Assembly (NCBI GenBank): GCA_013286785.1
Contig: JABDFC010000002.1
Location: 1-64,000 of the forward strand
Origin: Gammaproteobacteria bacterium
Lineage (GTDB): Bacteria > Pseudomonadota > Gammaproteobacteria > UBA6186 > Azoamicaceae
Length of the DNA stretch: 64,000 nucleotides
Direction: 5' to 3'
Made by a program: the position numbers and the translations under genes. Below, in pieces: positions 1 through 8,568 of this stretch. Within the stretch, counting starts at the first letter, position 1. Each line of letters opens with the position of its first letter. The notes under the pieces were generated by a model, which worked only from the letters and a program-made list of their open reading frames with translations, did no database searches and was not told where the DNA came from.

Positions 1-787
1 TTGTGCGCAATCGTCGAATAAATACGTGATTTTTGCCGACACTGCCAGCTAAGACCATCCCAATAATATAGGCTGGTAAGACTGCCTCACTGCCTGCCCA
101 AGTGGCCAATGCCCCCATACCAAAGAGACAGAAGAGTAGATATTTTGTTTCCATTTCCGAAGGTTTTTCATGGAAGCGTTTGAAAATCAATGTGGTGAGT
201 CGGGGTAAAATAATAAAAATCACTATTCCTGCACCAAAGAATATAAGTGTTTTAATCGTAAAGGGGGAGAATAGAAAACCGAGCGCAAGCACGGTGCCGA
301 GATCGTTAATAAAACAGGCAGTTAGCAGGGTTTTTCCATATCCTGATTTATTTAAACCGGATTCCAACATCACAGCATATACAACTGCCACAGATGTGGT
401 AGAGAGGGCCACACCGGTCAGCAGGCTAGAGTGTTGGGACCAATCCAACCAATAATAAGCAACGGCAGTGCACCCTAGGAAAGGGGCAATAAATCCAAAA
501 AAGCCGATGGTCGTAGCTTCTTTCCATTTTAGCTTAAACACAGCAGGATCTAACTCTGCTCCAGCAAGGAATGTTAATAGCACTGCCCCACTATTGGACA
601 GAAATTTGATCCAAGGTTCATCACTTCCGAGGACTAGACCCCCGATTAGGGTAACAAGTAAAAAGTTAGCTAATATCCCAACAATGATTTCAGTTAGGGT
701 GGTCGCAATTTTAAGCCAACTGGACAATAAAGTTGCCAGCAATGCTAAGCCTAACCATAATGCAGCTAAACTCCAGACTTCAGTCAC
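1..787 (-). CDS. Monovalent cation:proton antiporter, CPA2 type (3' end outside window)
   Basis: My reverse-strand translation gives 262 codons of a highly hydrophobic protein without a stop, running off the left edge. It starts at a GTG (785-787) preceded by a GGGGAG ribosome binding site. Stretches such as NSGAVLLTFLAGAELDP, TGVALSTTSVAVVYAVMLE and LLTACFINDLGTVLALG are typical of the Na+/H+ exchanger domain of the CPA2 (KefB/NapA-like) group, with the paired ND in the ion-binding helix. It should be an inner-membrane exchanger of Na+ or K+ for H+. The C-terminal part is not visible, so a KefB-like TrkA-N domain cannot be judged. Family certain, ion specificity not. Confidence 0.85.
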   Translation of the reverse strand, partial: MTEVWSLAALWLGLALLATLLSSWLKIATTLTEIIVGILANFLLVTLIGGLVLGSDEPWIKFLSNSGAVLLTFLAGAELDPAVFKLKWKEATTIGFFGFIAPFLGCTAVAYYWLDWSQHSSLLTGVALSTTSVAVVYAVMLESGLNKSGYGKTLLTACFINDLGTVLALGFLFSPFTIKTLIFFGAGIVIFIILPRLTTLIFKRFHEKPSEMETKYLLFCLFGMGALATWAGSEAVLPAYIIGMVLAGSVGKNHVFIRRLRT

Positions 788-884
788 ACTTCTCCCCAAT
801 GAATGAATAGGCTAGGACAATCAAACTATAGGATCGGGATTCTATTATGCCAAACAGATTGTTGGAAAATGATAAGGGGTAATA

Positions 885-2045
885 TTATTTTACCGCTTTG
901 TGACCTAACACCCTACCCAATAGGGTATGCCGTACCAGCAGTTGGTAACCGATTAACAAGAGCATGAGTGTTGCCACGATGACGATCCAAGGTCTTAAAA
1001 CCCCTGGAATGTTGGAATCCAGCAGCGCATTTTGCAGAAAAACAATCATGGGCAAGTGAGTCAGGAAAATCCAGTAGGAAGCCTCAGACAGATACCGAAT
1101 AACCATCGACGGTTTTTGAAAATTTTTTTGAAAGAACCCGATGAACAATAATACCAATGACCAAGTGCAGAGTGCATAGGAAATCCGCGTCAGTACTAAT
1201 AAGGGTGTCAGGGTTTTAGGATAGAACCCTTGTACGGAGAAACTAAAGAGCAGAAAGGGGATAGTGAAGAGTGCAACCAACAGATATAGGCGGGCATGTT
1301 TCTGAATCAGTATGAGGATATTTGGTTGTCGATAGAGATACCAACCCATGAGGAAATAAATACCATAATAGCCAACAAGTCGTGGTTGAATGAAAAAATT
1401 GAGAGGAGTGTCGACGATGGTTTTTTGCATGAGAAAAAGTGCTGGGAGAGTTGGTAAAATTAAGAGGATAGGATGAAAACGCGACTGAAAAAGCCTTTGG
1501 AGTAAGGTGTCGATTCGTTGCCATCGTATTTTGAACCAGGAGTGACACAGTAGCAATAAGCCAGAGAAACCATATAAAACGAGCAAATACTCTAAAAACC
1601 ACAAGTGAAAGATGGGTGTTTCACTTAGACTAGAGTTCAGTGCTTGTTTATAAGGAATTAACATAAAAGCCAGCAGGGTTAAAGGCCATGTAACAAGAAA
1701 GGGGATGACGATTCGGAGGAACCTATTTTTGAGAAATGCGATCCCTCCAATTTTTTGATAAAGATAGTAGGTAAAAAAGCCACTGATAAGAAAAAATAAC
1801 TCCATTCGAAAAAGGTGGATGATTAATATGGCAGTTTGAAAGAAATAATGCTGGTTGGGATCACGGACCAGCCATTGCGGAAAAGGTGTCATTGAATAAG
1901 AAATAAAAGAATGTAAGGCCACTCCGAGGAGCATTGCAAAACTGCGCAACATATCCAGAGCGTGAAATCTTAAAGATAGGGTCATCGAGTTAGCTAAATT
2001 TTCATGACCTTCTTCAATTTGGTTTAAGGTAGGATTAGCTAGCAT
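885..2045 (-). CDS. Membrane acyltransferase family 3 protein (OpgC/MdoC-like)
   Basis: 386 residues with about ten hydrophobic segments. The N-terminal motif RFHALDMLRSFAMLLGVALH, followed by a helix ending FFLISGFF, is the signature of acyltransferase family 3 (PF01757), in which the early His and Arg belong to the catalytic site. Members transfer acyl groups to periplasmic glycans, LPS or peptidoglycan; the spacing resembles the OpgC succinyltransferase of osmoregulated glucans. Substrate is unknown. The start is uncertain: the ATG at 2045 has only a weak ribosome binding site and an internal Met at about residue 21 would also fit, since it lies just before the conserved domain. Confidence 0.8.
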   Translation of the reverse strand: MLANPTLNQIEEGHENLANSMTLSLRFHALDMLRSFAMLLGVALHSFISYSMTPFPQWLVRDPNQHYFFQTAILIIHLFRMELFFLISGFFTYYLYQKIGGIAFLKNRFLRIVIPFLVTWPLTLLAFMLIPYKQALNSSLSETPIFHLWFLEYLLVLYGFSGLLLLCHSWFKIRWQRIDTLLQRLFQSRFHPILLILPTLPALFLMQKTIVDTPLNFFIQPRLVGYYGIYFLMGWYLYRQPNILILIQKHARLYLLVALFTIPFLLFSFSVQGFYPKTLTPLLVLTRISYALCTWSLVLLFIGFFQKNFQKPSMVIRYLSEASYWIFLTHLPMIVFLQNALLDSNIPGVLRPWIVIVATLMLLLIGYQLLVRHTLLGRVLGHKAVK

Positions 2046-2370
2046 AAATTAAGATTTAGCAAAATTTTCTCAGTAACACAAGCTCATTAAGTTAAAGAAT
2101 TGATTTTAGGGGCCAAGATTGGCACGACTGCAGCCCGTGCTCTGGTAAAATTGGCTTTCTCGGTGAGATTGCTTCTTATTTTTAGCCTTTATAATCTTTG
2201 TCCTCAATTTTGTGTATTTAATGATAGATTTCTAACCACCCAAATGCTTTTACTGATAATTCTGTTGATTATTAGGGAGACTATTTTTAAACAATATTTG
2301 AGTTGACAAAATCAAACTATCCTCCATACACTTACCTTTCTAAATCAGAGGGCTCGGTCGAAATAACGAT
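2046..2370. other. Intergenic region without a supported gene
   Basis: 325 bp between the divergent acyltransferase and dacB genes. A 68-codon open frame at 2100-2306 starts with TTG, has no ribosome binding site, and after a short GAKIGTT-like stretch becomes a run of hydrophobic residues from AT-rich DNA. I do not count it as a gene. The only feature I support here is the dacB promoter candidate. Confidence 0.5.
2303..2332 (+). promoter_or_regulatory. Candidate sigma-70 promoter of dacB
   Basis: A perfect TTGACA (2303-2308) is followed after 18 bp by TACACT (2327-2332), about 40 bp before the dacB ATG. The -10 is weak, so this is tentative. Confidence 0.4.
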
Positions 2371-3837
2371 ATGAATTTTAACAAAAAACTTGGGATTGTT
2401 TCTTTTACTTTTCAGCTGTTGTGGGGACAAGTTGTTTATGGGGATTTGGACAAAGTTCAGTTGAATCGAACGGTAGAATCTTTAATTCAGCAGCGAGTTC
2501 CTCGAGCGAGTGTTGCAATCGCCCTATTAGATACAGCAACTGGTCAAGTCGTTTACGAAAGACGAGCGGATGAACTTTTTCAGCCCGCCAGTACCGCAAA
2601 ATTGTTTTCTGCCACCGCTGCGTTATTGGAACTTGGTACAAAATATCGTTTTGCAACGGTGGTCAAAAGTGAACCTCAATTGGACAAAAAAAAGGCATTC
2701 GTCAATAACCTCTATCTTTCTTTTAGTGGGGATCCTTCTCTTTCTATAGAGGAATTTAAGCAACTCATTTTGGCGATTAAAACTGCGGGTATTACCCAAA
2801 TTAAAGGCGATATTATTGTAGAGCAGTCGCAGTTTCAAGCCCCAAATTATGCTTTGGGTTGGTGTTGGGATTCTTTAGCTTGGTATTATGCCGCGCCGGT
2901 GACGTCCGTTATCCTAAATGAAAATCGGGTTGCAATAACCCTGGACTCTAAGAAGCTGGGAGAGCAGGTGCAAGTTGCATTGGCAAAAGAAGAATCTGTA
3001 ATGATCCCGATACAGTCCAATGTTCTCTCGGTGACGGAAAGTGCCGCGAACTCAGAGTGCCAAATCCAAGTGAATATGAATGAAAAAAATGAATTAAACC
3101 TCTCGGGCTGTTGGCCTACGAATCCTGGTCCGATGACGGTAAAGGTAGCGGTTAAAAATCCATTTGCCTATATGCAAAAAGTTTTGCTGGATGTTTTGCA
3201 GGCAGAGAATATTCAACTGTTAGGTAAAGTGAGAGTGGGTGATGTGCCAAAGGAGGCAGAGATCATCGCCACTCATTTTTCGGAGCCTTTGGAGGGTTTA
3301 TTAAAGAAGGTCTTGCAGGACTCTAATAATTTGTATGCGGACAGCCTCTTGAAAACGCTGGGAGTTGTGCGCTTCCAAAACGGAACGTTTCAGGCAGGTA
3401 TTCGTGCAGTGGCAGAGATCCTGGCAAAACCGACAGGGATCAATTTTGCTGGTCTTCGTTTAATGGATGGCTCTGGTTTGTCCACCTATAACTTACTGAC
3501 GCCAAAGCAGCTGTCACAGTTATTAATGACAATTCATCAGAGTGAAATACTGAAACAGCCGTTGATGGACGCATTGCCAGTCTGGGGGATGGAAGGCACA
3601 TTGCGCAGTCGAAAGCCAATAGATTTTGCACGAGGATCCATTCGAGCAAAAACAGGAACTTTTTTAGGTGCCAGGGCTTTGTCTGGTTTTTTAACCACTC
3701 AACAACAGAAAGATTATGTTTTTGTTGTCATGACGGATCATTTTTTAGAACCCAAAAATGAAATGAGAGAGTTTGAAGATGAGCTTTGTCATTTGTTCCT
3801 TAATATGATTGGGCAAGAAAAGGAAGAAAAAAAATGA
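2371..3837 (+). CDS. dacB: D-alanyl-D-alanine carboxypeptidase/endopeptidase (PBP4 type)
   Basis: 488 residues, about the usual length of peptidase family S13. An N-terminal signal peptide (about residues 1-24) directs it to the periplasm. All three penicillin-binding motifs are present: SxxK as STAK (S74, K77) in PASTAKLF, SxN as SNN in DSNNLYAD, and KTG in RAKTGTFLG near residue 427. PBP4 enzymes remove terminal D-Ala from peptidoglycan stem peptides and cut 4-3 crosslinks. The gene stands alone with its own likely promoter. Function is confident from motifs and overall architecture. Confidence 0.95.
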   Translation: MNFNKKLGIVSFTFQLLWGQVVYGDLDKVQLNRTVESLIQQRVPRASVAIALLDTATGQVVYERRADELFQPASTAKLFSATAALLELGTKYRFATVVKSEPQLDKKKAFVNNLYLSFSGDPSLSIEEFKQLILAIKTAGITQIKGDIIVEQSQFQAPNYALGWCWDSLAWYYAAPVTSVILNENRVAITLDSKKLGEQVQVALAKEESVMIPIQSNVLSVTESAANSECQIQVNMNEKNELNLSGCWPTNPGPMTVKVAVKNPFAYMQKVLLDVLQAENIQLLGKVRVGDVPKEAEIIATHFSEPLEGLLKKVLQDSNNLYADSLLKTLGVVRFQNGTFQAGIRAVAEILAKPTGINFAGLRLMDGSGLSTYNLLTPKQLSQLLMTIHQSEILKQPLMDALPVWGMEGTLRSRKPIDFARGSIRAKTGTFLGARALSGFLTTQQQKDYVFVVMTDHFLEPKNEMREFEDELCHLFLNMIGQEKEEKK

Positions 3838-3983
3838 AGATTTATGAAATGTGCATATTCACTGAATTATTGTCGCGAAAAGAAACGACAAAAGCTGACA
3901 CAAAGTACTAGCAAAAGGGTTATGATGCAGAGCATGAGAGCAGTAGAATCTATGAGATCTAATCCAGTGGCAAGGAGAACGGA

Positions 3984-4166
3984 ATGAACAGTCGGAAACT
4001 GAAAGAATCTTTTCAGGATGAAATCAAACGACGCTGTGTTCAATGTGGCGTTGATCAACTCGTCGCCTATTGGGATGAAGAATTGGAATATTATATTTAT
4101 TTGACAGATGACAGTGTTTGTTGCGTTGAGTGTCAAACCGTTGCTGTAGCAAGTGAATTAGCTTAA
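3984..4166 (+). CDS. Small zinc-ribbon-like protein, 60 aa
   Basis: A 60-codon gene preceded by a strong AAGGAGA ribosome binding site 4-5 bases before the ATG, which is the main reason to accept it over the longer antisense frame covering the same DNA. It carries a CxxC pair near the N-terminus (RCVQCGVDQ) and a CCVEC cluster near the C-terminus, an arrangement expected to bind one zinc ion. The sequence between is acidic and Tyr-rich. I do not recognise the family. It sits convergent with and 7 bp from the end of scoB. Confidence 0.65.
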   Translation: MNSRKLKESFQDEIKRRCVQCGVDQLVAYWDEELEYYIYLTDDSVCCVECQTVAVASELA

Positions 4167-4173
4167 TTTAGAG

Positions 4174-4830
4174 TTAGACTTCAATATCAGGGATGGTACC
4201 CTCGATGATTAATCTGCCTTCTGTTAAGCGTTTGATAGTTTCTAAGGAGACATCTCTCGCTTTTTCTTTTAAATAAAACGCGTTATTGTGGATCTCAAGC
4301 ACTGCCAGATCGGTGACTACTTTTTTAACACAGTGAACCCCGGTTAATGGGAGCTGGCAGCGCTGTAATAATTTCGATTGGCCCTCTCGGTTTGCATGGA
4401 TCATCGCGACAACAATATTTTGTGCTCCTGCGACGAGATCCATTGCACCTCCCATCCCTTTGATTAATTTATGAGGGATCATCCAGGACGCAATATTACC
4501 GGTTTCATCCACCTCGAATGCACCTAGGACAGTGAGATCAATATGTCCCCCTCGGATCATGGCAAAACTATCGGCAGAAGAAAAATAACAGGCTCCTGTA
4601 ATGGCAGTTACTGTTTGTTTTCCGGCATTGATGAGATCGGGATCAACATCGGCCTCGCTTGGAAATTCTCCAACACCGAGCAGGCCATTTTCCGATTGAA
4701 AAATGACTTGAATGTCTTTGGGAATATAATTTGCGACCAAGGTAGGGATGCCTATCCCAAGGTTAACGTAGTATCCATCCTTGAGTTCTTTTGCGATGCG
4801 TTTGGCAATTTGGTCACGACTGAGTGGCAT
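4174..4830 (-). CDS. scoB: 3-oxoacid CoA-transferase subunit B
   Basis: 218 residues, full length for the small subunit. The catalytic glutamate that forms the glutamyl-CoA intermediate is visible as E47 in SENGLLGVG, followed by GGHIDLTVLGAFEVD typical of the beta subunit. With ScoA it moves CoA from succinyl-CoA to acetoacetate, giving acetoacetyl-CoA. Its start overlaps the end of scoA by 17 bp, so the two are translationally linked. The neighbouring HMG-CoA lyase produces acetoacetate, which supports succinyl-CoA:3-oxoacid specificity; an acetate CoA-transferase (AtoA) is the alternative. Confidence 0.92.
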   Translation of the reverse strand: MPLSRDQIAKRIAKELKDGYYVNLGIGIPTLVANYIPKDIQVIFQSENGLLGVGEFPSEADVDPDLINAGKQTVTAITGACYFSSADSFAMIRGGHIDLTVLGAFEVDETGNIASWMIPHKLIKGMGGAMDLVAGAQNIVVAMIHANREGQSKLLQRCQLPLTGVHCVKKVVTDLAVLEIHNNAFYLKEKARDVSLETIKRLTEGRLIIEGTIPDIEV

Positions 4831-5542
4831 GGGTGCTCCCGATGGATGATTTAATCGTCATCTGTTCGATTCTTTTTTCGAACTGACCTTGAATGATTCG
4901 ATCGACAAAGATACCTGGGGTATGGATATGAGACGGATCTAAATCGCCTGCCTCGACAATTTCTTCGACCTCAGCGACTGTTATTGCGCCAGCAGTTGCC
5001 ATGATGGGATTAAAATTCATGGCTGTCTTTCGATACATTAAATTTCCAAAAGTGTCGGCTTTCCAGGCTTTGATGAGCGAAAAATCTGCTGTTAGAGCTT
5101 CTTCTAAAATAGCAAAACGTCCCTTAAATTCTCGGGATTCTTTGTCTTTTGCCACCAGTGTCCCAAAACCGGTGGGGGTATAAAACGCCGGGATTCCAGC
5201 ACCGCCTGCACGAATTTTTTCTGCTAATGTTCCTTGTGGGATGAGCTGCACATCCATCTCTTTTTTTAAACACAATTCTTCAAATAAGTTATTTTCGCCC
5301 ACATAAGATGCAATCATGGTTTTAATTTGGCGTTTCTTAAGTAGAATGCCTAAACCGAAGTCATCAATCCCGGCATTGTTTGAAATACAGATAAGATCTG
5401 TCGTGCCTAAATTTCCTACGGATCGGATCAAGCCTTCCGGGATCCCACACAAGCCAAATCCTCCCACCATGATTGTCATACCATTCTTTAACCCTTCTAG
5501 GGCTTCTGGATAACTTTGAACAACCTTATGAAATCCTGCCAT
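4814..5542 (-). CDS. scoA: 3-oxoacid CoA-transferase subunit A
   Basis: 242 residues. The alpha-subunit CoA-binding glycine motif is seen at GGFGLCGIPEGLI, followed by SNNAGIDDFGLG. It is the partner of ScoB in activating acetoacetate to acetoacetyl-CoA, which the thiolase at 20165-21367 can split to acetyl-CoA. The stop overlaps the scoB start, and the start lies 1 bp from the mvaB stop, so liuC-mvaB-scoA-scoB reads as one operon. Confidence 0.92.
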   Translation of the reverse strand: MAGFHKVVQSYPEALEGLKNGMTIMVGGFGLCGIPEGLIRSVGNLGTTDLICISNNAGIDDFGLGILLKKRQIKTMIASYVGENNLFEELCLKKEMDVQLIPQGTLAEKIRAGGAGIPAFYTPTGFGTLVAKDKESREFKGRFAILEEALTADFSLIKAWKADTFGNLMYRKTAMNFNPIMATAGAITVAEVEEIVEAGDLDPSHIHTPGIFVDRIIQGQFEKRIEQMTIKSSIGSTHATQS

Positions 5543-5543
5543 C

Positions 5544-6446
5544 TTAAATCCTTGTTTTAGCGAGTGTCACTTTAGAGCGGGGGGGTTGACCGGTAAATTG
5601 TGCGACAAATTGGCTGACTGAGATCAAAGCATCGAGATCAATCCCAGTGGTGATGCCTAAGCCATTCATGAGATATAGAACATCTTCTGTGGCGACATTG
5701 CCTGTGGCTCCTTTGGCGTATGGGCAGCCCCCAAGGCCAGCAATTGAGCTGTCGATGGTGCTGATCCCTAATGCCAAACAGGCGTAGATGTTGGCCAGTG
5801 CTTGACCGTATGTATCATGAAAATGAATGGCAAGACGTTGGATCGGAATTTCTGGAACGAGCGTTTGGATCAATTGTGTGGCTTGAAGAGGCGTTCCAAT
5901 CCCAATGGTATCGCCTAGACAAATTTCATGACATCCCAGGGTGATCAGTTGAGTTGCCAGTTCCAGCACCTTTTTAGGAGGTACTGTCCCTTCAAATGGG
6001 CATCCGAGAGCGCAGGAAATATAGCCTCTCACTCGCAGTTGATGTTGCTTGGCGGTTACCAAAGTTTCTTGAATGCGTTTTAAACTGTCTGCAATAGAAC
6101 AGTGGGTATTTTTTTGAGAAAAAGTTTCTGTGGTTGCACAAATAACCGCGATTTCCTTTGCACCGGCTTGCAAGGCACGATTCAAGCCATTGAGATTTGG
6201 AATAAGTACTGGGTAACGAATATCGGTTTGTAGAGAAATACCTGCTAAGACTGCCGCTCCATCTGCCAATTGAGGGATCCACTTAGGCGATACAAAACTG
6301 GTTGCTTCTATAATTTTGAGTCCGGTTTGGGATAAACGGTTAATGAGATCAATCTTGATGGCTGTGGGAATGATATTTTTTTCATTTTGTAAACCGTCGC
6401 GAGGTCCAACTTCCACGAGGGTAACATGATTTGGGAAATTACTCAT
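5544..6446 (-). CDS. mvaB: Hydroxymethylglutaryl-CoA lyase
   Basis: 300 residues, the usual length for this TIM-barrel enzyme. VEVGPRDGLQNEK holds the catalytic Arg/Asp pair (R16, D17), HFHDTYGQA the metal-binding His residues (H208, H210), and GLGGCPYAKGATGN the catalytic cysteine (C241). It splits HMG-CoA into acetyl-CoA and acetoacetate as the last step of leucine breakdown (LiuE in the liu nomenclature). It sits between liuC and scoA with 1-bp gaps. No residue expected for activity is missing. Confidence 0.93.
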   Translation of the reverse strand: MSNFPNHVTLVEVGPRDGLQNEKNIIPTAIKIDLINRLSQTGLKIIEATSFVSPKWIPQLADGAAVLAGISLQTDIRYPVLIPNLNGLNRALQAGAKEIAVICATTETFSQKNTHCSIADSLKRIQETLVTAKQHQLRVRGYISCALGCPFEGTVPPKKVLELATQLITLGCHEICLGDTIGIGTPLQATQLIQTLVPEIPIQRLAIHFHDTYGQALANIYACLALGISTIDSSIAGLGGCPYAKGATGNVATEDVLYLMNGLGITTGIDLDALISVSQFVAQFTGQPPRSKVTLAKTRI

Positions 6447-6447
6447 T

Positions 6448-7242
6448 TTAAGTCCATTTCGGGGGTCTTTTTTCTAAAAAGGCGTTGAAGCCTTCCTGCG
6501 CTTCTTTTGATACCCGTAATTCAGCCATCAGATTAGCGGCTTGGATCATTTGAGCTTCAGCCGTACGAGGATGACTGGCCAATTGTTGGATCCAATTTTT
6601 AGCAATTTTCATGGCTTTTGAATTATTTTGCTGAATGTTGTGCAGAATTTTTGCGAGTAGGGCATTAAGATTATCTGGGGTAGCTATTTCATGGACCAAG
6701 CCCAACTGGAGTGCTTTTTCCGCTGTAAATAATTCTGCTGTCATCATATACCGTTTGGTTGCATGTGCCCCAATGGCAGCAACTACATAGGGACTGATGG
6801 TCGCTGGGATCAAACCCAATTTGACTTCTGGAAAGCAGAATAAAGTATTGGGATCAGCAATAACCAGATCACAACAAGCAACTAATCCGACGCCTCCCCC
6901 GAAAATGGAACCTTGGATCAATCCAATGATTGGCTTATTTAAGGAAAATAACCGTTGAAAGAGATGTGCAAACTGAAAAGCGTCTTGGTGATTTTCTTCT
7001 TGTGTCAGTTGGGCCGACTGAGACATGGTTTGAATATCGGCTCCGGAGCAAAAATGTTCTCCTTTACCTCGCACTATCACCGCTTTGATGTCATTTTGTT
7101 TTTCAATGTCGTTTAGGATTTGGATAAAAGCTTGGATAGTGGCTTGATCCAGGGCGTTACGAACCTGAGGGCGGTTTAAGGTGATGGTGGCAACCCCTAA
7201 TTGCAATTCAAGCAGCACAGGACTTTCGTCGTTCATACTCAT
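6448..7242 (-). CDS. liuC: Enoyl-CoA hydratase family protein, probable methylglutaconyl-CoA hydratase
   Basis: A crotonase-fold protein of about 264 residues. The oxyanion-hole segment HFCSGADIQTM, the helix GGGVGLVACCDLVIA and the segment FCFPEVKLGLIPA match the LiuC/AUH group. It should hydrate 3-methylglutaconyl-CoA to HMG-CoA, feeding the adjacent HMG-CoA lyase. An upstream ATG at 7275 is in frame, but the residues it adds do not look like crotonase, so I start at the ATG at 7242; the ATG at 7236 is also possible. No clear ribosome binding site decides this. The gene is first of the operon liuC-mvaB-scoAB. Confidence 0.85.
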   Translation of the reverse strand: MSMNDESPVLLELQLGVATITLNRPQVRNALDQATIQAFIQILNDIEKQNDIKAVIVRGKGEHFCSGADIQTMSQSAQLTQEENHQDAFQFAHLFQRLFSLNKPIIGLIQGSIFGGGVGLVACCDLVIADPNTLFCFPEVKLGLIPATISPYVVAAIGAHATKRYMMTAELFTAEKALQLGLVHEIATPDNLNALLAKILHNIQQNNSKAMKIAKNWIQQLASHPRTAEAQMIQAANLMAELRVSKEAQEGFNAFLEKRPPKWT

Positions 7243-7292
7243 TAGTGTATACGATCCGTACGAACATAATAGCAATGTCTAGACTGTCTATG

Positions 7293-7913
7293 TCAGGTTT
7301 TTTGGATCATTTTCATTAAAAAGGGCCAGACATTCTCGAGAATAATGGGCTGGGCCGTGGCAGTCGGATGTAAACCATCGGCTTGCATCAAGTTGGGGTT
7401 TAGAGCAATGTTTTTGAGTAAAAAAGGGACATGAATCAAGTGATAGTGACGAATAACCTTTTGGTAGGCTTCTTCAAATTGTTGGCGATAGTCAGGACCG
7501 TAATTCAAGGGAATTAGTAGGCCGACTAATAGTATTTTCGCTTGGCTTCTTTCGGCGAGCTCTACCAATGTGCTTAAGTTTTTTTGAATCAAGGTTGCTG
7601 GGAGTCCGCGTAGACCATCATTTGCCCCTAATGCTAGAATAACAACCGCGGGGTGATAGTGTTGCAAGGCAGCGGGGAGTTTATCAATGCCATTGGAGGT
7701 TGTGTCTCCCCCCATGCTGATGTTCACCACCTGGTAGGGAAATTGTTCATCGGCTAGGCGTTTGGCTAACAGGGTAACCCACCCTTGTGTGGGATCTATC
7801 CCTTGCGCGGCACTTAAGCTATCACCCACGACTAAAAGCGTGGGTTGCGCGATGGCTAATAGCGGTCGACTGAATAATAGAATCAGGATTAGGAAGCGTA
7901 AACATATGTTCAT
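7293..7913 (-). CDS. tesA: SGNH-family esterase/thioesterase I, periplasmic
   Basis: 207 residues from the ATG at 7913. The N-terminus ([22 protein letters not shown]) is a signal peptide, which fixes this start over in-frame codons further upstream. The SGNH blocks are present: GDSLS with nucleophile S32, GxxxN in GANDGL, and DGLHP with the catalytic Asp/His. Family members (TesA, also called thioesterase I/protease I/lysophospholipase L1) hydrolyse acyl esters and thioesters in the periplasm. It faces ybbA head to head, as in Escherichia coli, but here the two coding regions overlap by 8 bp at their starts. Confidence 0.92.
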   Translation of the reverse strand: MNICLRFLILILLFSRPLLAIAQPTLLVVGDSLSAAQGIDPTQGWVTLLAKRLADEQFPYQVVNISMGGDTTSNGIDKLPAALQHYHPAVVILALGANDGLRGLPATLIQKNLSTLVELAERSQAKILLVGLLIPLNYGPDYRQQFEEAYQKVIRHYHLIHVPFLLKNIALNPNLMQADGLHPTATAQPIILENVWPFLMKMIQKT

Positions 7914-8568
7914 TTGTGCAGAACACCTTAGTAAAGAGGTTAATATTGGGTTACAGACCCTTATCATTTTACAGGATATCTCATTGAATATCGAATCAGG
8001 AAGTTCGTTAGCCATTCTAGGCGTATCGGGATCTGGAAAATCGACTTTATTGGGGTTATTAGCGGGGTTAGATTTGCCGACCCGTGGTCGGGTAATTTAT
8101 GAGGGCGTTGATTTAACGCTGCAGAATGAGGATCAGAGAGCAAAATTGCGATCGGGGAATGTTGGATTTATTTTCCAAAATTTTCAACTGTTACCAAATT
8201 TAACGGCCATCGAAAATGTGTTGTTACCGCTAGAATTAAATGCGACCGAAAAAGCATTGGAAAAAGCCACTGAGTTATTGGTGAAAGTAGGCTTACAAGA
8301 GAGGCTAGAACATTATCCCAAACAGTTATCCGGAGGAGAGCAACAACGTGTGGCAATAGCTCGGGCATTTGCCGTTCGCCCAAGAGTCTTATTTGCAGAT
8401 GAGCCCACTGGAAATTTGGATCAAAAAACCGCGGCTCATATTATTGAATTGTTATTTGAATTGAATCAACAATATCAGACAACCTTGGTTTGTGTGACTC
8501 ATGATCCCGTTTTGGCAGACCGCTGTGAAAAAATGCTTCATTTGGCTGGAGGTCGTTTGATTTCATGA
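7906..8568 (+). CDS. ybbA: ABC transporter ATP-binding protein (LolD/YbbA type)
   Basis: 220 residues from the ATG at 7906. Walker A is GVSGSGKST (39-47), the signature is LSGGEQQR, Walker B is [12 protein letters not shown], and a switch His lies in VTHDP. This is the MacB/LolD class that works with FtsX-like permeases. Its partner is the next gene, whose start overlaps its stop by 4 bp. Frames extending upstream are antisense to tesA and add no family sequence. The tesA/ybbA/ybbP set is conserved in gammaproteobacteria; the substrate is not established, with lipoprotein or lysophospholipid handling often proposed. Confidence 0.9.
   Translation: MFICAEHLSKEVNIGLQTLIILQDISLNIESGSSLAILGVSGSGKSTLLGLLAGLDLPTRGRVIYEGVDLTLQNEDQRAKLRSGNVGFIFQNFQLLPNLTAIENVLLPLELNATEKALEKATELLVKVGLQERLEHYPKQLSGGEQQRVAIARAFAVRPRVLFADEPTGNLDQKTAAHIIELLFELNQQYQTTLVCVTHDPVLADRCEKMLHLAGGRLIS

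Noticed and set aside
102..806. Two forward open frames of 117 and 112 codons
   Set aside because: They are antisense to the antiporter gene on the reverse strand, which has clear family sequence, a GTG start and a ribosome binding site.
2100..2306. 68-codon frame with a GAKIGTT-like start
   Set aside because: TTG start, no ribosome binding site, low-complexity hydrophobic remainder; similarity too short to call a pseudogene.
3867..4136. 89-codon reverse frame over the small zinc-ribbon-like gene
   Set aside because: The forward 60-codon gene has a strong ribosome binding site and paired cysteines; the reverse frame has neither.
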